A program made the translations under genes and the position numbers. Shown here one piece after another: positions 1 to 6,821 of a DNA stretch of 7,383 nt. Below the pieces are notes generated by a model, which searched no databases, had not been told where the DNA came from, and saw only the letters and a program-made list of their open reading frames with translations. Each line of letters starts with the position of its first letter. Within the stretch, counting starts at the first letter, position 1. This stretch comes from Kiritimatiellia bacterium (GTDB lineage: Bacteria; Verrucomicrobiota; Kiritimatiellia; RFP12; UBA1067). The stretch spans positions 1 through 7,383 of the forward strand of contig JAEDMN010000167.1 of the NCBI GenBank assembly GCA_016302985.1, written 5' to 3'.

Positions 1-1623
1 CCCCTTCGCGTTCACGAGATAGGCGGGCAGCGCGCCGTGGTGCTCGCCGACGCGCCCGCGCACCGGGGCCGCGCCCGGGAGCGCGGCGGCGGCGAGCTCG
101 CCCGACGGGGCCGGGCGGCCCTTCGCCAGCGCGGCGGCGGCGCGGCCGACGCGGGCGCCCACCTGCAGGTAGGCGCCGGGCCGCAGCATCCGCGCGGCGG
201 CCGCGCGCGGCAGGTCCGCCAGCGGACCGAGCACGTACACGCCGTCCGCGTCCTTCGGACGCAGGCAGTCGAGATCGAGGGCCGCGGCGCCGCGCCACTC
301 CCGCGCGGACGCGCGGCAGGCGAAGACATCCGGCGCGAGGAGCGTGAGCGAGTTCGCGGCGTCGACCTGCGTCGCCGTGAACGTGCGGTCGCGCGCGGCC
401 TGTTCGGCCTCCGCGAAGGACCGGGCCGACCCGTCCTTCATCGGCAGGCGGACCGTGCAGTCCCAGAACCGCGCCTCGATGTGGTCCGGATGCTCCGGCT
501 TGAGATGGTTCTTCGCGGCGACCGGGAACACGTCGCTGACGGGCGTCGCCGTCACGCCGTCGCCGGACGGCGCCGTGCCGGAGACGACCATGCGGTGGAA
601 GGCGTAGGTGCCGGACGGGAACGGCGCCGTGCGGCCGCCCGCCAGACGCGCCGCGCGGGCGCGGGGCGTGGCGTCCACGAGCACGCGCGCCTTCACGGCC
701 TGGCGCCCGCTGCGGTTCGCCATCACGACGCCCGCGAAGCGGCCGTCCGCGTCCTTCAGCACGTCGCACACGGGCGCACCCGTGATGAACGGCACGCCCG
801 CCGCGAGCATCGCCCGGTCGAGGGCGCGCTTCACGGCGAACGGCGTCGTGCGGGACGCGAGTTCGGCGGGCCGCTCGGCGCCGGCGAGGATCGCGATCTC
901 GCCGAGCAGCTGGCGGGGATAGGTCACGTCCTGCACGCAGGTCACGCGCACGTAGCGGCAGGCGGCTTCGAGGTCGACGGTCGCGACGCGCATCACGTTG
1001 CCCGCGGCCGCGAAGGCGGTCGTGGAGACGGGCTCGCTCCAGGTCTTCCCGTCCGCGCTCGCCGACACCCTGAGCGCATGCGTGAGGAAGCCGCCATCGG
1101 CCGGCCCCTTGCGCCAGTGGCCCTCCCGGGGGCGCTCGCGGAAATAGCAGTCCAGCCGCACGCCGGAGATCTTCTTCACCGCCCCGAGGTCCGCCGTCAC
1201 CGTCACGTCGCCCTCGTACTGGACGCTGTCGGACTCCGGACGCCCCGACCGCCCGTCGCTCAGGGCCGTGCCCTGCGGGTCGGAATGGATCTTCGCGTTC
1301 GGCCTGCGGTCCGTCGTGTAGACGTACGGCAGCCCCTTGCGGTCCACGTGCCGCGGGTCGAAGAACGCGCGGAAGAGCGGCGCCTCCGCCTCGTCGGCGG
1401 GGTCGCGCACGACGCGCAGCGTCCCCGCGACGTCTTCGCCGAGATACGGACGCGGCGCCACCAGGAACACGCGCGCGCCGGACTCCTTCGCGGCGATCGC
1501 CGCCGAAACCGCGGCGGACGAACCGCCGACCACCACGACGTCCGCCTCGCGGACGACGTCGACCTCCGCCGCCCCGCAGGCCAGCGCTAAAACGGAAAGA
1601 ATGCACCCAGGAAGAAATTTCAT
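1..1623 (-). CDS. Exported FAD-dependent oxidoreductase with inserted discoidin-like domain (3' end missing)
   Basis: The frame is open for 541 codons from an ATG at 1623 to the window edge, so the C-terminus is missing. Residues 1-19 look like a signal peptide (Lys2, hydrophobic core, Ala-rich end). Cys16 follows Ala-Leu-Ala, a poor lipobox, so lipidation is doubtful. A Rossmann dinucleotide-binding strand follows (VVVVGGSSAAVSAAIAA, residues 29-45), then YLGED near 60-64, as in FAD_oxidored-type flavoproteins. Residues about 112-247 form a beta-rich discoidin (F5/8 type C)-like domain. After it the FAD fold resumes: a segment ending in VLVDATPRARAARLAG, and a C-terminal FAD-contacting stretch from about Tyr463 (YVLGPLADLPRAAARMLRPG, then LQVGARVGRAAA). 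The family oxidises small organic substrates using bound FAD; the substrate here cannot be read. The glycine motif is degenerate (GGSSAA for GxGxxG). It is the last visible gene of a four-gene run, 44 bases after the nucleoside hydrolase-like gene. The family is fairly sure, the reaction unknown. Confidence 0.88.
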   Translation of the reverse strand, partial: MKFLPGCILSVLALACGAAEVDVVREADVVVVGGSSAAVSAAIAAKESGARVFLVAPRPYLGEDVAGTLRVVRDPADEAEAPLFRAFFDPRHVDRKGLPYVYTTDRRPNAKIHSDPQGTALSDGRSGRPESDSVQYEGDVTVTADLGAVKKISGVRLDCYFRERPREGHWRKGPADGGFLTHALRVSASADGKTWSEPVSTTAFAAAGNVMRVATVDLEAACRYVRVTCVQDVTYPRQLLGEIAILAGAERPAELASRTTPFAVKRALDRAMLAAGVPFITGAPVCDVLKDADGRFAGVVMANRSGRQAVKARVLVDATPRARAARLAGGRTAPFPSGTYAFHRMVVSGTAPSGDGVTATPVSDVFPVAAKNHLKPEHPDHIEARFWDCTVRLPMKDGSARSFAEAEQAARDRTFTATQVDAANSLTLLAPDVFACRASAREWRGAAALDLDCLRPKDADGVYVLGPLADLPRAAAARMLRPGAYLQVGARVGRAAAALAKGRPAPSGELAAAALPGAAPVRGRVGEHHGALPAYLVNAKG

Positions 1624-1634
1624 GGGTGCATTCT
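1598..1634 (-). promoter_or_regulatory. 12-bp perfect inverted repeat over a start codon (possible translational switch or attenuator)
   Basis: The arms 1598-1609 and 1623-1634 are perfectly complementary over 12 bp, with a 13-base loop at 1610-1622. In the minus-strand mRNA the left arm is AGAATGCACCCA, whose last A is the first base of the FAD oxidoreductase ATG. The loop holds the rest of the start codon and codons 2-4, and the right arm is TGGGTGCATTCT, within codons 5-9. A weak ribosome-binding element (GGTAGAA) overlaps the 5' arm, so folding would hide the initiation region. A pyrimidine-rich run follows the hairpin (TTCCGTTTT), so a terminator or attenuator is an alternative. The pairing is seen directly; any function is inferred. 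Confidence 0.6.
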
Positions 1635-1644
1635 ACCAAATTTT

Positions 1645-1657
1645 CCCGCGAAGCGGG
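1645..1657 (-). other. Short GC hairpin between the nucleoside hydrolase-like gene and the FAD gene
   Basis: On the minus strand CCCGC-TTC-GCGGG can form a 5-bp stem with a 3-base loop, 10 bases downstream of the stop codon at 1668-1670. The following bases are AAAATTTGGT rather than a U-tract, so it is at best a poor terminator. It may be a 3' stabilising or processing element, or chance in GC-rich DNA. Confidence 0.25.
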
Positions 1658-1667
1658 GGCGCGGCGG

Positions 1668-2756
1668 CTACTTCGCGCGCTTCGGGGGCCGGCAGATCAG
1701 CTCGTCGATGATGCGGCCGACCTCGACCTTGTTCAGCTTCTCGGTGATGCGGATGTGCGGGCCCTTCTCCTCGTCCGGAACCCACTCGTTCTCGCCCTTG
1801 TCGCCGACCATGCGGTACGTGCCGCGGTGGACGTTGAAGTAGGACGCCTCGCCGCGGACCGCCGCCAGCACGGCCGTCTCGTCCCACGCGGCCCGCCCGC
1901 CCATGCCGAAGCACAGGCGCTGGTACTTCGCGGGGTCCTTCGCGACTTCCGCGCGCGAGGGGATGTTGCCCGCGAAGACGTCCTTCACCGGGTTGCGCGG
2001 CCCCGCCATCTCCGCGATCTGCCGCCCGGCGAAGACGTCCCCGCCGTACTCCCAGTCGGAGAACACGATCGGCGTCGGCCAGTTCTCGAAGGCGATTTTC
2101 GAGGAAGCCGCGTCGTTCTCGCTGTTGTACTCGCGGCCGCGCGGGTACTTGCACGCCATCGCCACCCATTTCACCACCTTCTTCGCGACGAGGTCGCGGC
2201 CGGAGAGCGGCGAGATGGCGTCCGGCTTCGTCTCGAGCAGCCGGCGCAGGTTCGTGATGAAGCCGATCGAGCAGATGACGACGCTCTTGTCCGGCGCGGC
2301 CGCGAGGACCTTGCGGTAGACCTCGTTCGCGTCCGGCGCGTCGTCCGAGTCGAGGTGCTTCACCCACTGCGGATAGTCCGCCGCGAGCTTGCGGTACTTC
2401 CAGTGGCTCCAGCCGTTCTTGTTCTTCTCGATCTCCTGCGGCGTCGCCTTGTGGTTCGCGCGCACGTCGTCGCCCAGCACGCCCATCCCCTTCGCGCAGC
2501 CGACCGGGAGGTCCGCGCGGCCGTAGTAGCCGTTGATGACCTCGACCGCCGCGACGGACGCGTTGCCGCGCGTGCAGCTCACGGTCGCGAGGATCTCGCA
2601 CTCGCCCGCGTCCGCGAGCGCGTGCAGCGCGGCCAGGGCCCCGACGTCGTCGAAGTCCGTCAGCATGTCGGTGTCGAGAATCACCTTCGGCACGCCGCCG
2701 AAGGCCGCCGCGGCGCACATCGCCGCGGCAAAGGTGAGGCTGGAAAGAAGTTTCAT
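1668..2756 (-). CDS. Exported inosine-uridine nucleoside hydrolase-like protein
   Basis: This is a 362-residue member of the IU nucleoside hydrolase fold, close to the usual length plus a leader. The family cleaves N-glycosidic bonds of nucleosides with a Ca2+-activated water. The start chosen is the ATG at 2756, which gives a signal peptide (MKLLSSLTFAAAMCAAAAFG) and has GGGAG about 10 bases upstream. An in-frame TTG at 2792 would add 12 non-signal residues. The metal motif is DTDMLTDFDD (28-37), matching DTDxxxDxDD. FITN (Thr168) matches the Ca2+-binding Thr, and EYN (209-211) matches the ribose-contacting Glu-Phe-Asn. WDETAV (291-296) keeps the metal Asp292, but Trp291 sits where classical enzymes have a catalytic His. 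It may therefore act on an atypical N- or O-glycoside, or only bind sugar. It lies 36 bases after the HzsA-like gene and is probably co-transcribed. The fold is sure, the substrate unknown. Confidence 0.9.
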   Translation of the reverse strand: MKLLSSLTFAAAMCAAAAFGGVPKVILDTDMLTDFDDVGALAALHALADAGECEILATVSCTRGNASVAAVEVINGYYGRADLPVGCAKGMGVLGDDVRANHKATPQEIEKNKNGWSHWKYRKLAADYPQWVKHLDSDDAPDANEVYRKVLAAAPDKSVVICSIGFITNLRRLLETKPDAISPLSGRDLVAKKVVKWVAMACKYPRGREYNSENDAASSKIAFENWPTPIVFSDWEYGGDVFAGRQIAEMAGPRNPVKDVFAGNIPSRAEVAKDPAKYQRLCFGMGGRAAWDETAVLAAVRGEASYFNVHRGTYRMVGDKGENEWVPDEEKGPHIRITEKLNKVEVGRIIDELICRPPKRAK

Positions 2757-2761
2757 GTCCG

Positions 2762-2772
2762 GCATTCTCCCA
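2762..2772 (-). promoter_or_regulatory. Ribosome binding site that fixes the nucleoside hydrolase-like start
   Basis: The minus strand reads GGGAGAATGCC, with GGGAG about 10 bases before the ATG at 2756-2754. It supports this ATG over the upstream TTG at 2792. The inner heptamer AGAATGC recurs at the same place ahead of the FAD oxidoreductase gene (1628-1634), where it is part of a hairpin stem. Confidence 0.6.
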
Positions 2773-2792
2773 TATCCGCGCGCCCGCGTCAA

Positions 2793-5700
2793 CTACTCGG
2801 CCTCGAGGACGACGCGGAAGCCCACGTCGAAGACCTTCTGCCACGGCTCGTAGGCCAGGCGGAACGAGCTCGTGCCCTCGCGCGGACGCGAGGCGAAGGA
2901 GCCGCCGCGGGCGACCTTCTTCGTCGACGGGTCCTGGGCGTTGCGGCCGTCGCCGTCCACGTAGGGGTACGGACGGTAGTCGCTGCGCGTCCATTCGGAC
3001 GCGTTGCCGTGCATGTCGTAGAGCCCCCAGACGTTCGCCTGCGCGCGGCCCACGTAGTTGAGGCAGAACCAGTCGTCCTTCCAGCGTTCGTCGTGGAGCG
3101 GGAAGTTCTGCTCGATGCGGAACGGGCGGCGGGTGCGCATCGCGCCCGCCTTGCCCTCCCAGCCGAGCGACATGTTGCGGACGTCCTTGTCCGCGAAGTT
3201 CGCGTACGGCGAGAAGTCGTCGTCGAGGCCGCCCCACGGGAACGGCGTCGCCGTGCCCGCGCGCGCCGCCCACTCCCACTGCGCCTCGGTCGGAAGCGCG
3301 GCCTTCTCGCCCGTCGTCTTCGCCAGCCAGTCGCAGAAGGCCTTCGCCTCGTTCCAGCTCACGCGCACGACCGGCATGCGGCGGTGGCAGCCGACCCAGC
3401 CCGGCGCGCAGTGGTCCTTGCCGAACTGGTCCTGCCAGCCGGAATCGTGCTCCGGATCGTAGACCGCGTACTGGTCGTTGCGCACCTCCGTCTCGGAGAT
3501 CCAGAACGGACGCGCGATCGTCACCGCCGCGCACGGGCGCTCGTCGTTCGCGCCGTCGGCGCGGCCCATGCAGAACGTGCCCGCCGGGATCAGGCGGAAG
3601 GTCATGGACTGTCCGCGGCCGAGCACGACCGTCTTCGTCGTCACCGGCGCCAGCTCGAAGATGTCGCCGAGCTGCAGCGCCGACGCCGCGTTCGCGTCCT
3701 TCAGCGGCCAGCCCGCGACCGCGGGCGCGGGCGCCGGCTTCGCGCACGCCTTCGGCGGGACGGGCGTGACCTTGCGCGCCTGCACCTTCGCGAAGTACGC
3801 GTCGTATTCGCCCTCGGGGTCGTCCTGCGTGTCCGCGTAGGCGTTCAGCAGGTACTTGCGGCGCTCGACCTGGTTCGTGCAGCCCTGGATGAACGGGTCG
3901 GTCGAGAACGCCGCCGGCCCCCACTTGCCCTTCCAGGGCGTGTTCAGGTCAGCCCAGGTGTAGAGGACCTCGAGGTCCGCCGGCGCCATCTCGACGCCGT
4001 GGTGGCCCTTCCGCAGCATCTGGACGAGCGGGCTCGTCGACACGTGGTAGTCGAGCGGGCGCAGCATCGGGATCTCGCTCTCGGGTCCCGGACGCCGCAC
4101 GTACGGGTGCAGCATGCGGTACGCCTCCTCGGCCGTGCGCATGGTGAAGCGGCGGCCCGCGAGCTTCAGCGGGTCCTTCGCGTCGCTGCCGCCCTGGTCC
4201 GCGTGCCGCACGGGCGCCGTCTTCTCGTCGCCGTGGCAGGAGAGGCAGTACTTCTGCACGACGGGCCACGCCTCGGCGGCGAAGCCCCACGGACGCACCC
4301 CGTCCGCGTCGACGGGACGGATCTTCTGGATTTCGCCGCGGTGGTACTTGCGGTCCGCGATCGTCTGCTGCGTGCTCACGGACGTGCGGTTGTCCTCGTG
4401 GCAGCCCGTGCACGAGACGCGCTCGCCCGGCATGCCCGTCACCCACGAGCGCATGAGCTGCAGCGCCGCGCCGTCGCTGTCCAGCGGCTGCAGGGAGATC
4501 GGCGTGTTCGCCGGCATCTCGAAGCAGCAGCTTCCGTCGCTCTCCACGTCGACCGTGCCGAGCACGCGCTTGACGTCCCAGCCGGATTCGACGCGGTCGA
4601 GGCCGGGCGTGGAGTGTCCGCCCGTCTTGTGGTAGTTGTAGTGGTAGCTGAAGACGCGCAGGCGCTTCACCGCGCCGCGCGGCACGCCGGCAAGGCCCGG
4701 GCCCTTGTAGATGTCGGCGATGTGCACGCTGCAGGTCTTCTTCCCGGGCACGGAGCGGTCGGGGATGACCGGCGGGCGCGGACGCGCCTTGAAGGGCATC
4801 GCCTCGCAGTAGAGGCCGTCCGGATTCTCCGCGAGGATCGTGATGTTGTCGAACGTGTCGACGAGGCAGACGACCATCGGCGCGTTCTCGGACGTCTTGA
4901 CCGTCGCCAGCAGGTGGTTGCGGTCCAGCGGATACGGGAACGAGAAGTACGGCTTGCCGCGCGCGAACTGGTTCTTCGTGTAGCCGTCCGCCATGTCGCC
5001 CTCGACGTCCTTCCCCCAGCCGGGAAACTCCTGCACGAGGCCGGTCTTCTCCTTCGGGAAGGTCTGCGCCGGCACGCGCAGATAGTTGTTCACGACGCCC
5101 CACTCGCGGGACGGCGGATCGTAGCGGAACGGATAGGCGCGGGCGAGCGTCGGGTCCACCAGGAAGAGCCGCCCGACCTCGGCGCGGTCGTGGTGGCCGC
5201 CGCCGAACATCGTGATCAGGTGCGGATCGCCCGGCACGCTGCGCGCGTTGTAGAAGAAGGTCGGCACCCAGGAGCCCGAGCCCCAGAGCGAAAGCTGGCC
5301 GACGCCGTCGGGGTTCATCGTCATCAGGATGCGCGAGAAGAAGTGCGGGATGTCCGAGTACTCCCAGCGCGTGAACATCACGCGGCCGTCGTGGGTGACG
5401 GACGGCGTGTAGTCGCTGTCCTGCTCGTACGTGAGCTGGCGCACCTCGCCCGTCTTCCGGTCCTTGCGGTACAGCACGGCCATCGGCATGTTGCCGTCCT
5501 CGCACGGCAGGAACTGGTACGCGGCCGTGCCGAGCATGACCACCTGGTCCTTGTTCGGCAGGTAGCAGGCGTCCCACCACTGGATGTCGAGGTGCTCGGA
5601 CGGCGAGACCTCGACGGCCTTCGCCGCGCCGGTCGCCGGGATCTCGTAGACGCCGAAGAGGTTGTTCGTGCCGCGGTAGGTCGTGAAGAGGATGCGCGAG

Positions 5701-6803
5701 GCGTCGAAGTCGAGGTCCAGGTCGCGCACGACCGAGGTGTCCGTCGGCTTGTAGAGCGTCCTGAACTGCTGCCTGCCGCGGAGATTGGAGATGACGCCGA
5801 TCTCGTTGTCGTAGCCCGTCCGGTCCATGTCCCAGTGGTTGTGGGCGTTGAGACCGAGGAAGCCGCAGGCGCGTCCGCCGAACGCGCTGGCGGGGCACGC
5901 CAGCTTCCGGCGGATGCAGAGCATCTCGTCGAAGTCGAGCACCGGGTTCGCGAGCATCGCCGCGCGGTAGGCCTCGACGAGGCGCACGGCCTCGGCGACG
6001 GTGACGGACTCGGCCGCGGCGGGCACCGCCGGGTCGCCCTTCCGGTTGGCGCGCACGCCGCCGTACGGCGCCTGCAGCGCGGCCCGCACCGCGGCCTCGC
6101 GCGCGATCAGCGCCTCGACGGCCGGCGCGTGCTTCGCATGGTCGTAGCCCTTCCGCGCCTTGAGATGGGCGAGGGAGCGCCGCGCGGCGTCTGCGCTGAA
6201 CCAGCGCATCTGCTCGCGGCAGCGGTCGACGGAGCGGGAGCCCGAGACGCCGAGTTCGCGGAGCTTCCGGATGGAATAGCCGGGCTTCACCTCCGTGCGG
6301 CGGTCGCGCGTGAGGTCGACGCCCGCGTGCTCGTCCGCGCGCGTCCAGAGGACGCCCCCGTCGTCGTCCGCGGAGACGCCGACGTCGAACGTCCAGTCGC
6401 GCGGGTCGCGCCCGTACGCGTCGTTGCCGGTCACGAAGGTGTAGCCGTCGAGCGCCTTCACCTCGCCCAGGTCGACGACGAGCGGCTGGCGGTAGCGGCC
6501 GTGGTACTTCGTCTTCACGTCGCCGTCCAGGCACTGCGCCGGCCCCTCGTCGCGCACGACGCCGTCGCCCGGTGAAACGACCTTCGCGCCCTTCAGCGGG
6601 ATTTCGGCGCCGTTGCCGAAGAGCTTGAGGTCGCAGATCTGCCAGCTGCGGTTCGCGTAGTCCGGCGCCCCGTCCACGCCGGGACGCGAGGCCGTGACCG
6701 TGAGGCGGATGAACCGCGCCGGCACGCCGCCGGCGTGGAGCGAGGTCGTGACGCCCGCGAGCGCGGCCGCGAGCACGGAGAAGACGAAGACGGGATGTTT
6801 CAT
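2793..6803 (-). CDS. Exported multidomain HzsA-related diheme protein with C-terminal FGE-sulfatase domain
   Basis: A 1336-residue protein with a signal peptide (1-24, ending SLHA). Domains in order: a discoidin-like beta-sandwich at about 27-190 (GNDAYGRDPRDW near 126-137); a helical linker at 190-300; a hydrazine synthase alpha-like beta-propeller at about 310-760, with family hallmarks FTRWEYSDIPHFFSR (Arg479), MNPDG and GGGHHD (His537-538); and a c-type cytochrome segment with heme motifs CTGCH (798-802) and CLSCH (853-857), then HHGVEMAPADLEVLYTWADL (from 934), which may supply distal ligands. A Pro/Ala-rich linker follows (about 1010-1030), then an FGE-sulfatase (SUMF1/EgtB/PvdO-type) domain at about 1064-1334, from FRLIPAGTFCMG to RGGSF. 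FGE's two copper cysteines are absent (Ser1305, Gly1310), so formylglycine formation is unlikely. The location is probably periplasmic or surface-exposed, with a redox or electron-transfer role. No HzsB/HzsC partner is visible, so hydrazine synthesis is not inferred. No Shine-Dalgarno is seen. The start is the only one giving a clean leader. Confidence 0.92.
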   Translation of the reverse strand: MKHPVFVFSVLAAALAGVTTSLHAGGVPARFIRLTVTASRPGVDGAPDYANRSWQICDLKLFGNGAEIPLKGAKVVSPGDGVVRDEGPAQCLDGDVKTKYHGRYRQPLVVDLGEVKALDGYTFVTGNDAYGRDPRDWTFDVGVSADDDGGVLWTRADEHAGVDLTRDRRTEVKPGYSIRKLRELGVSGSRSVDRCREQMRWFSADAARRSLAHLKARKGYDHAKHAPAVEALIAREAAVRAALQAPYGGVRANRKGDPAVPAAAESVTVAEAVRLVEAYRAAMLANPVLDFDEMLCIRRKLACPASAFGGRACGFLGLNAHNHWDMDRTGYDNEIGVISNLRGRQQFRTLYKPTDTSVVRDLDLDFDASRILFTTYRGTNNLFGVYEIPATGAAKAVEVSPSEHLDIQWWDACYLPNKDQVVMLGTAAYQFLPCEDGNMPMAVLYRKDRKTGEVRQLTYEQDSDYTPSVTHDGRVMFTRWEYSDIPHFFSRILMTMNPDGVGQLSLWGSGSWVPTFFYNARSVPGDPHLITMFGGGHHDRAEVGRLFLVDPTLARAYPFRYDPPSREWGVVNNYLRVPAQTFPKEKTGLVQEFPGWGKDVEGDMADGYTKNQFARGKPYFSFPYPLDRNHLLATVKTSENAPMVVCLVDTFDNITILAENPDGLYCEAMPFKARPRPPVIPDRSVPGKKTCSVHIADIYKGPGLAGVPRGAVKRLRVFSYHYNYHKTGGHSTPGLDRVESGWDVKRVLGTVDVESDGSCCFEMPANTPISLQPLDSDGAALQLMRSWVTGMPGERVSCTGCHEDNRTSVSTQQTIADRKYHRGEIQKIRPVDADGVRPWGFAAEAWPVVQKYCLSCHGDEKTAPVRHADQGGSDAKDPLKLAGRRFTMRTAEEAYRMLHPYVRRPGPESEIPMLRPLDYHVSTSPLVQMLRKGHHGVEMAPADLEVLYTWADLNTPWKGKWGPAAFSTDPFIQGCTNQVERRKYLLNAYADTQDDPEGEYDAYFAKVQARKVTPVPPKACAKPAPAPAVAGWPLKDANAASALQLGDIFELAPVTTKTVVLGRGQSMTFRLIPAGTFCMGRADGANDERPCAAVTIARPFWISETEVRNDQYAVYDPEHDSGWQDQFGKDHCAPGWVGCHRRMPVVRVSWNEAKAFCDWLAKTTGEKAALPTEAQWEWAARAGTATPFPWGGLDDDFSPYANFADKDVRNMSLGWEGKAGAMRTRRPFRIEQNFPLHDERWKDDWFCLNYVGRAQANVWGLYDMHGNASEWTRSDYRPYPYVDGDGRNAQDPSTKKVARGGSFASRPREGTSSFRLAYEPWQKVFDVGFRVVLEAE

Positions 6804-6821
6804 GGGTCGGAGGGATTGGGA
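6804..6821 (-). other. 18-base C-rich leader of the HzsA-like gene, without Shine-Dalgarno
   Basis: The minus strand reads CCCAATCCCTCCGACCC directly before the ATG. It holds CCTCC, the complement of a Shine-Dalgarno, and no GGAG-like element. Initiation may depend on coupling to the upstream stop codon (6824-6822), on low local structure, or on an S1-type mechanism. Confidence 0.4.

Noticed and set aside
37..1590. A 517-codon open frame on the plus strand
   Set aside because: It is antisense to the FAD oxidoreductase, is Arg/Gly/Ala-rich and shows no recognisable motif. The minus frame has a signal peptide and FAD motifs.
2757..2792. Twelve extra N-terminal codons from a TTG start for the nucleoside hydrolase-like protein
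   Set aside because: The extension (MTRARGYGRMPD) would precede the signal peptide and has no ribosome binding site, while the ATG at 2756 has both a clean leader and GGGAG.
2758..2795. A TTGACG hexamer on the minus strand just after the HzsA-like stop, resembling a -35 box
   Set aside because: No good -10 element lies at the right distance upstream of the start codon; the best candidate (GAGAAT) overlaps the ribosome binding site.
1633..3924. Long minus-strand frames out of register with the real genes (also 3949-6534)
   Set aside because: They are out-of-frame shadows with Arg/Gly-rich composition that run through the stop and start between two real genes and contain no domain signatures.
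1626..6575. A 1649-codon open frame on the plus strand
   Set aside because: It is antisense to two well-supported genes. Its product is an Arg/Val/Ala/His-rich low-complexity string with no domain, as expected from the complement of GC-rich codons with biased third positions.
2793..6803. A true hydrazine synthase (anammox) assignment
   Set aside because: The propeller family matches, but the heme-site context differs, an FGE domain is fused on, and no beta or gamma subunit gene is nearby.
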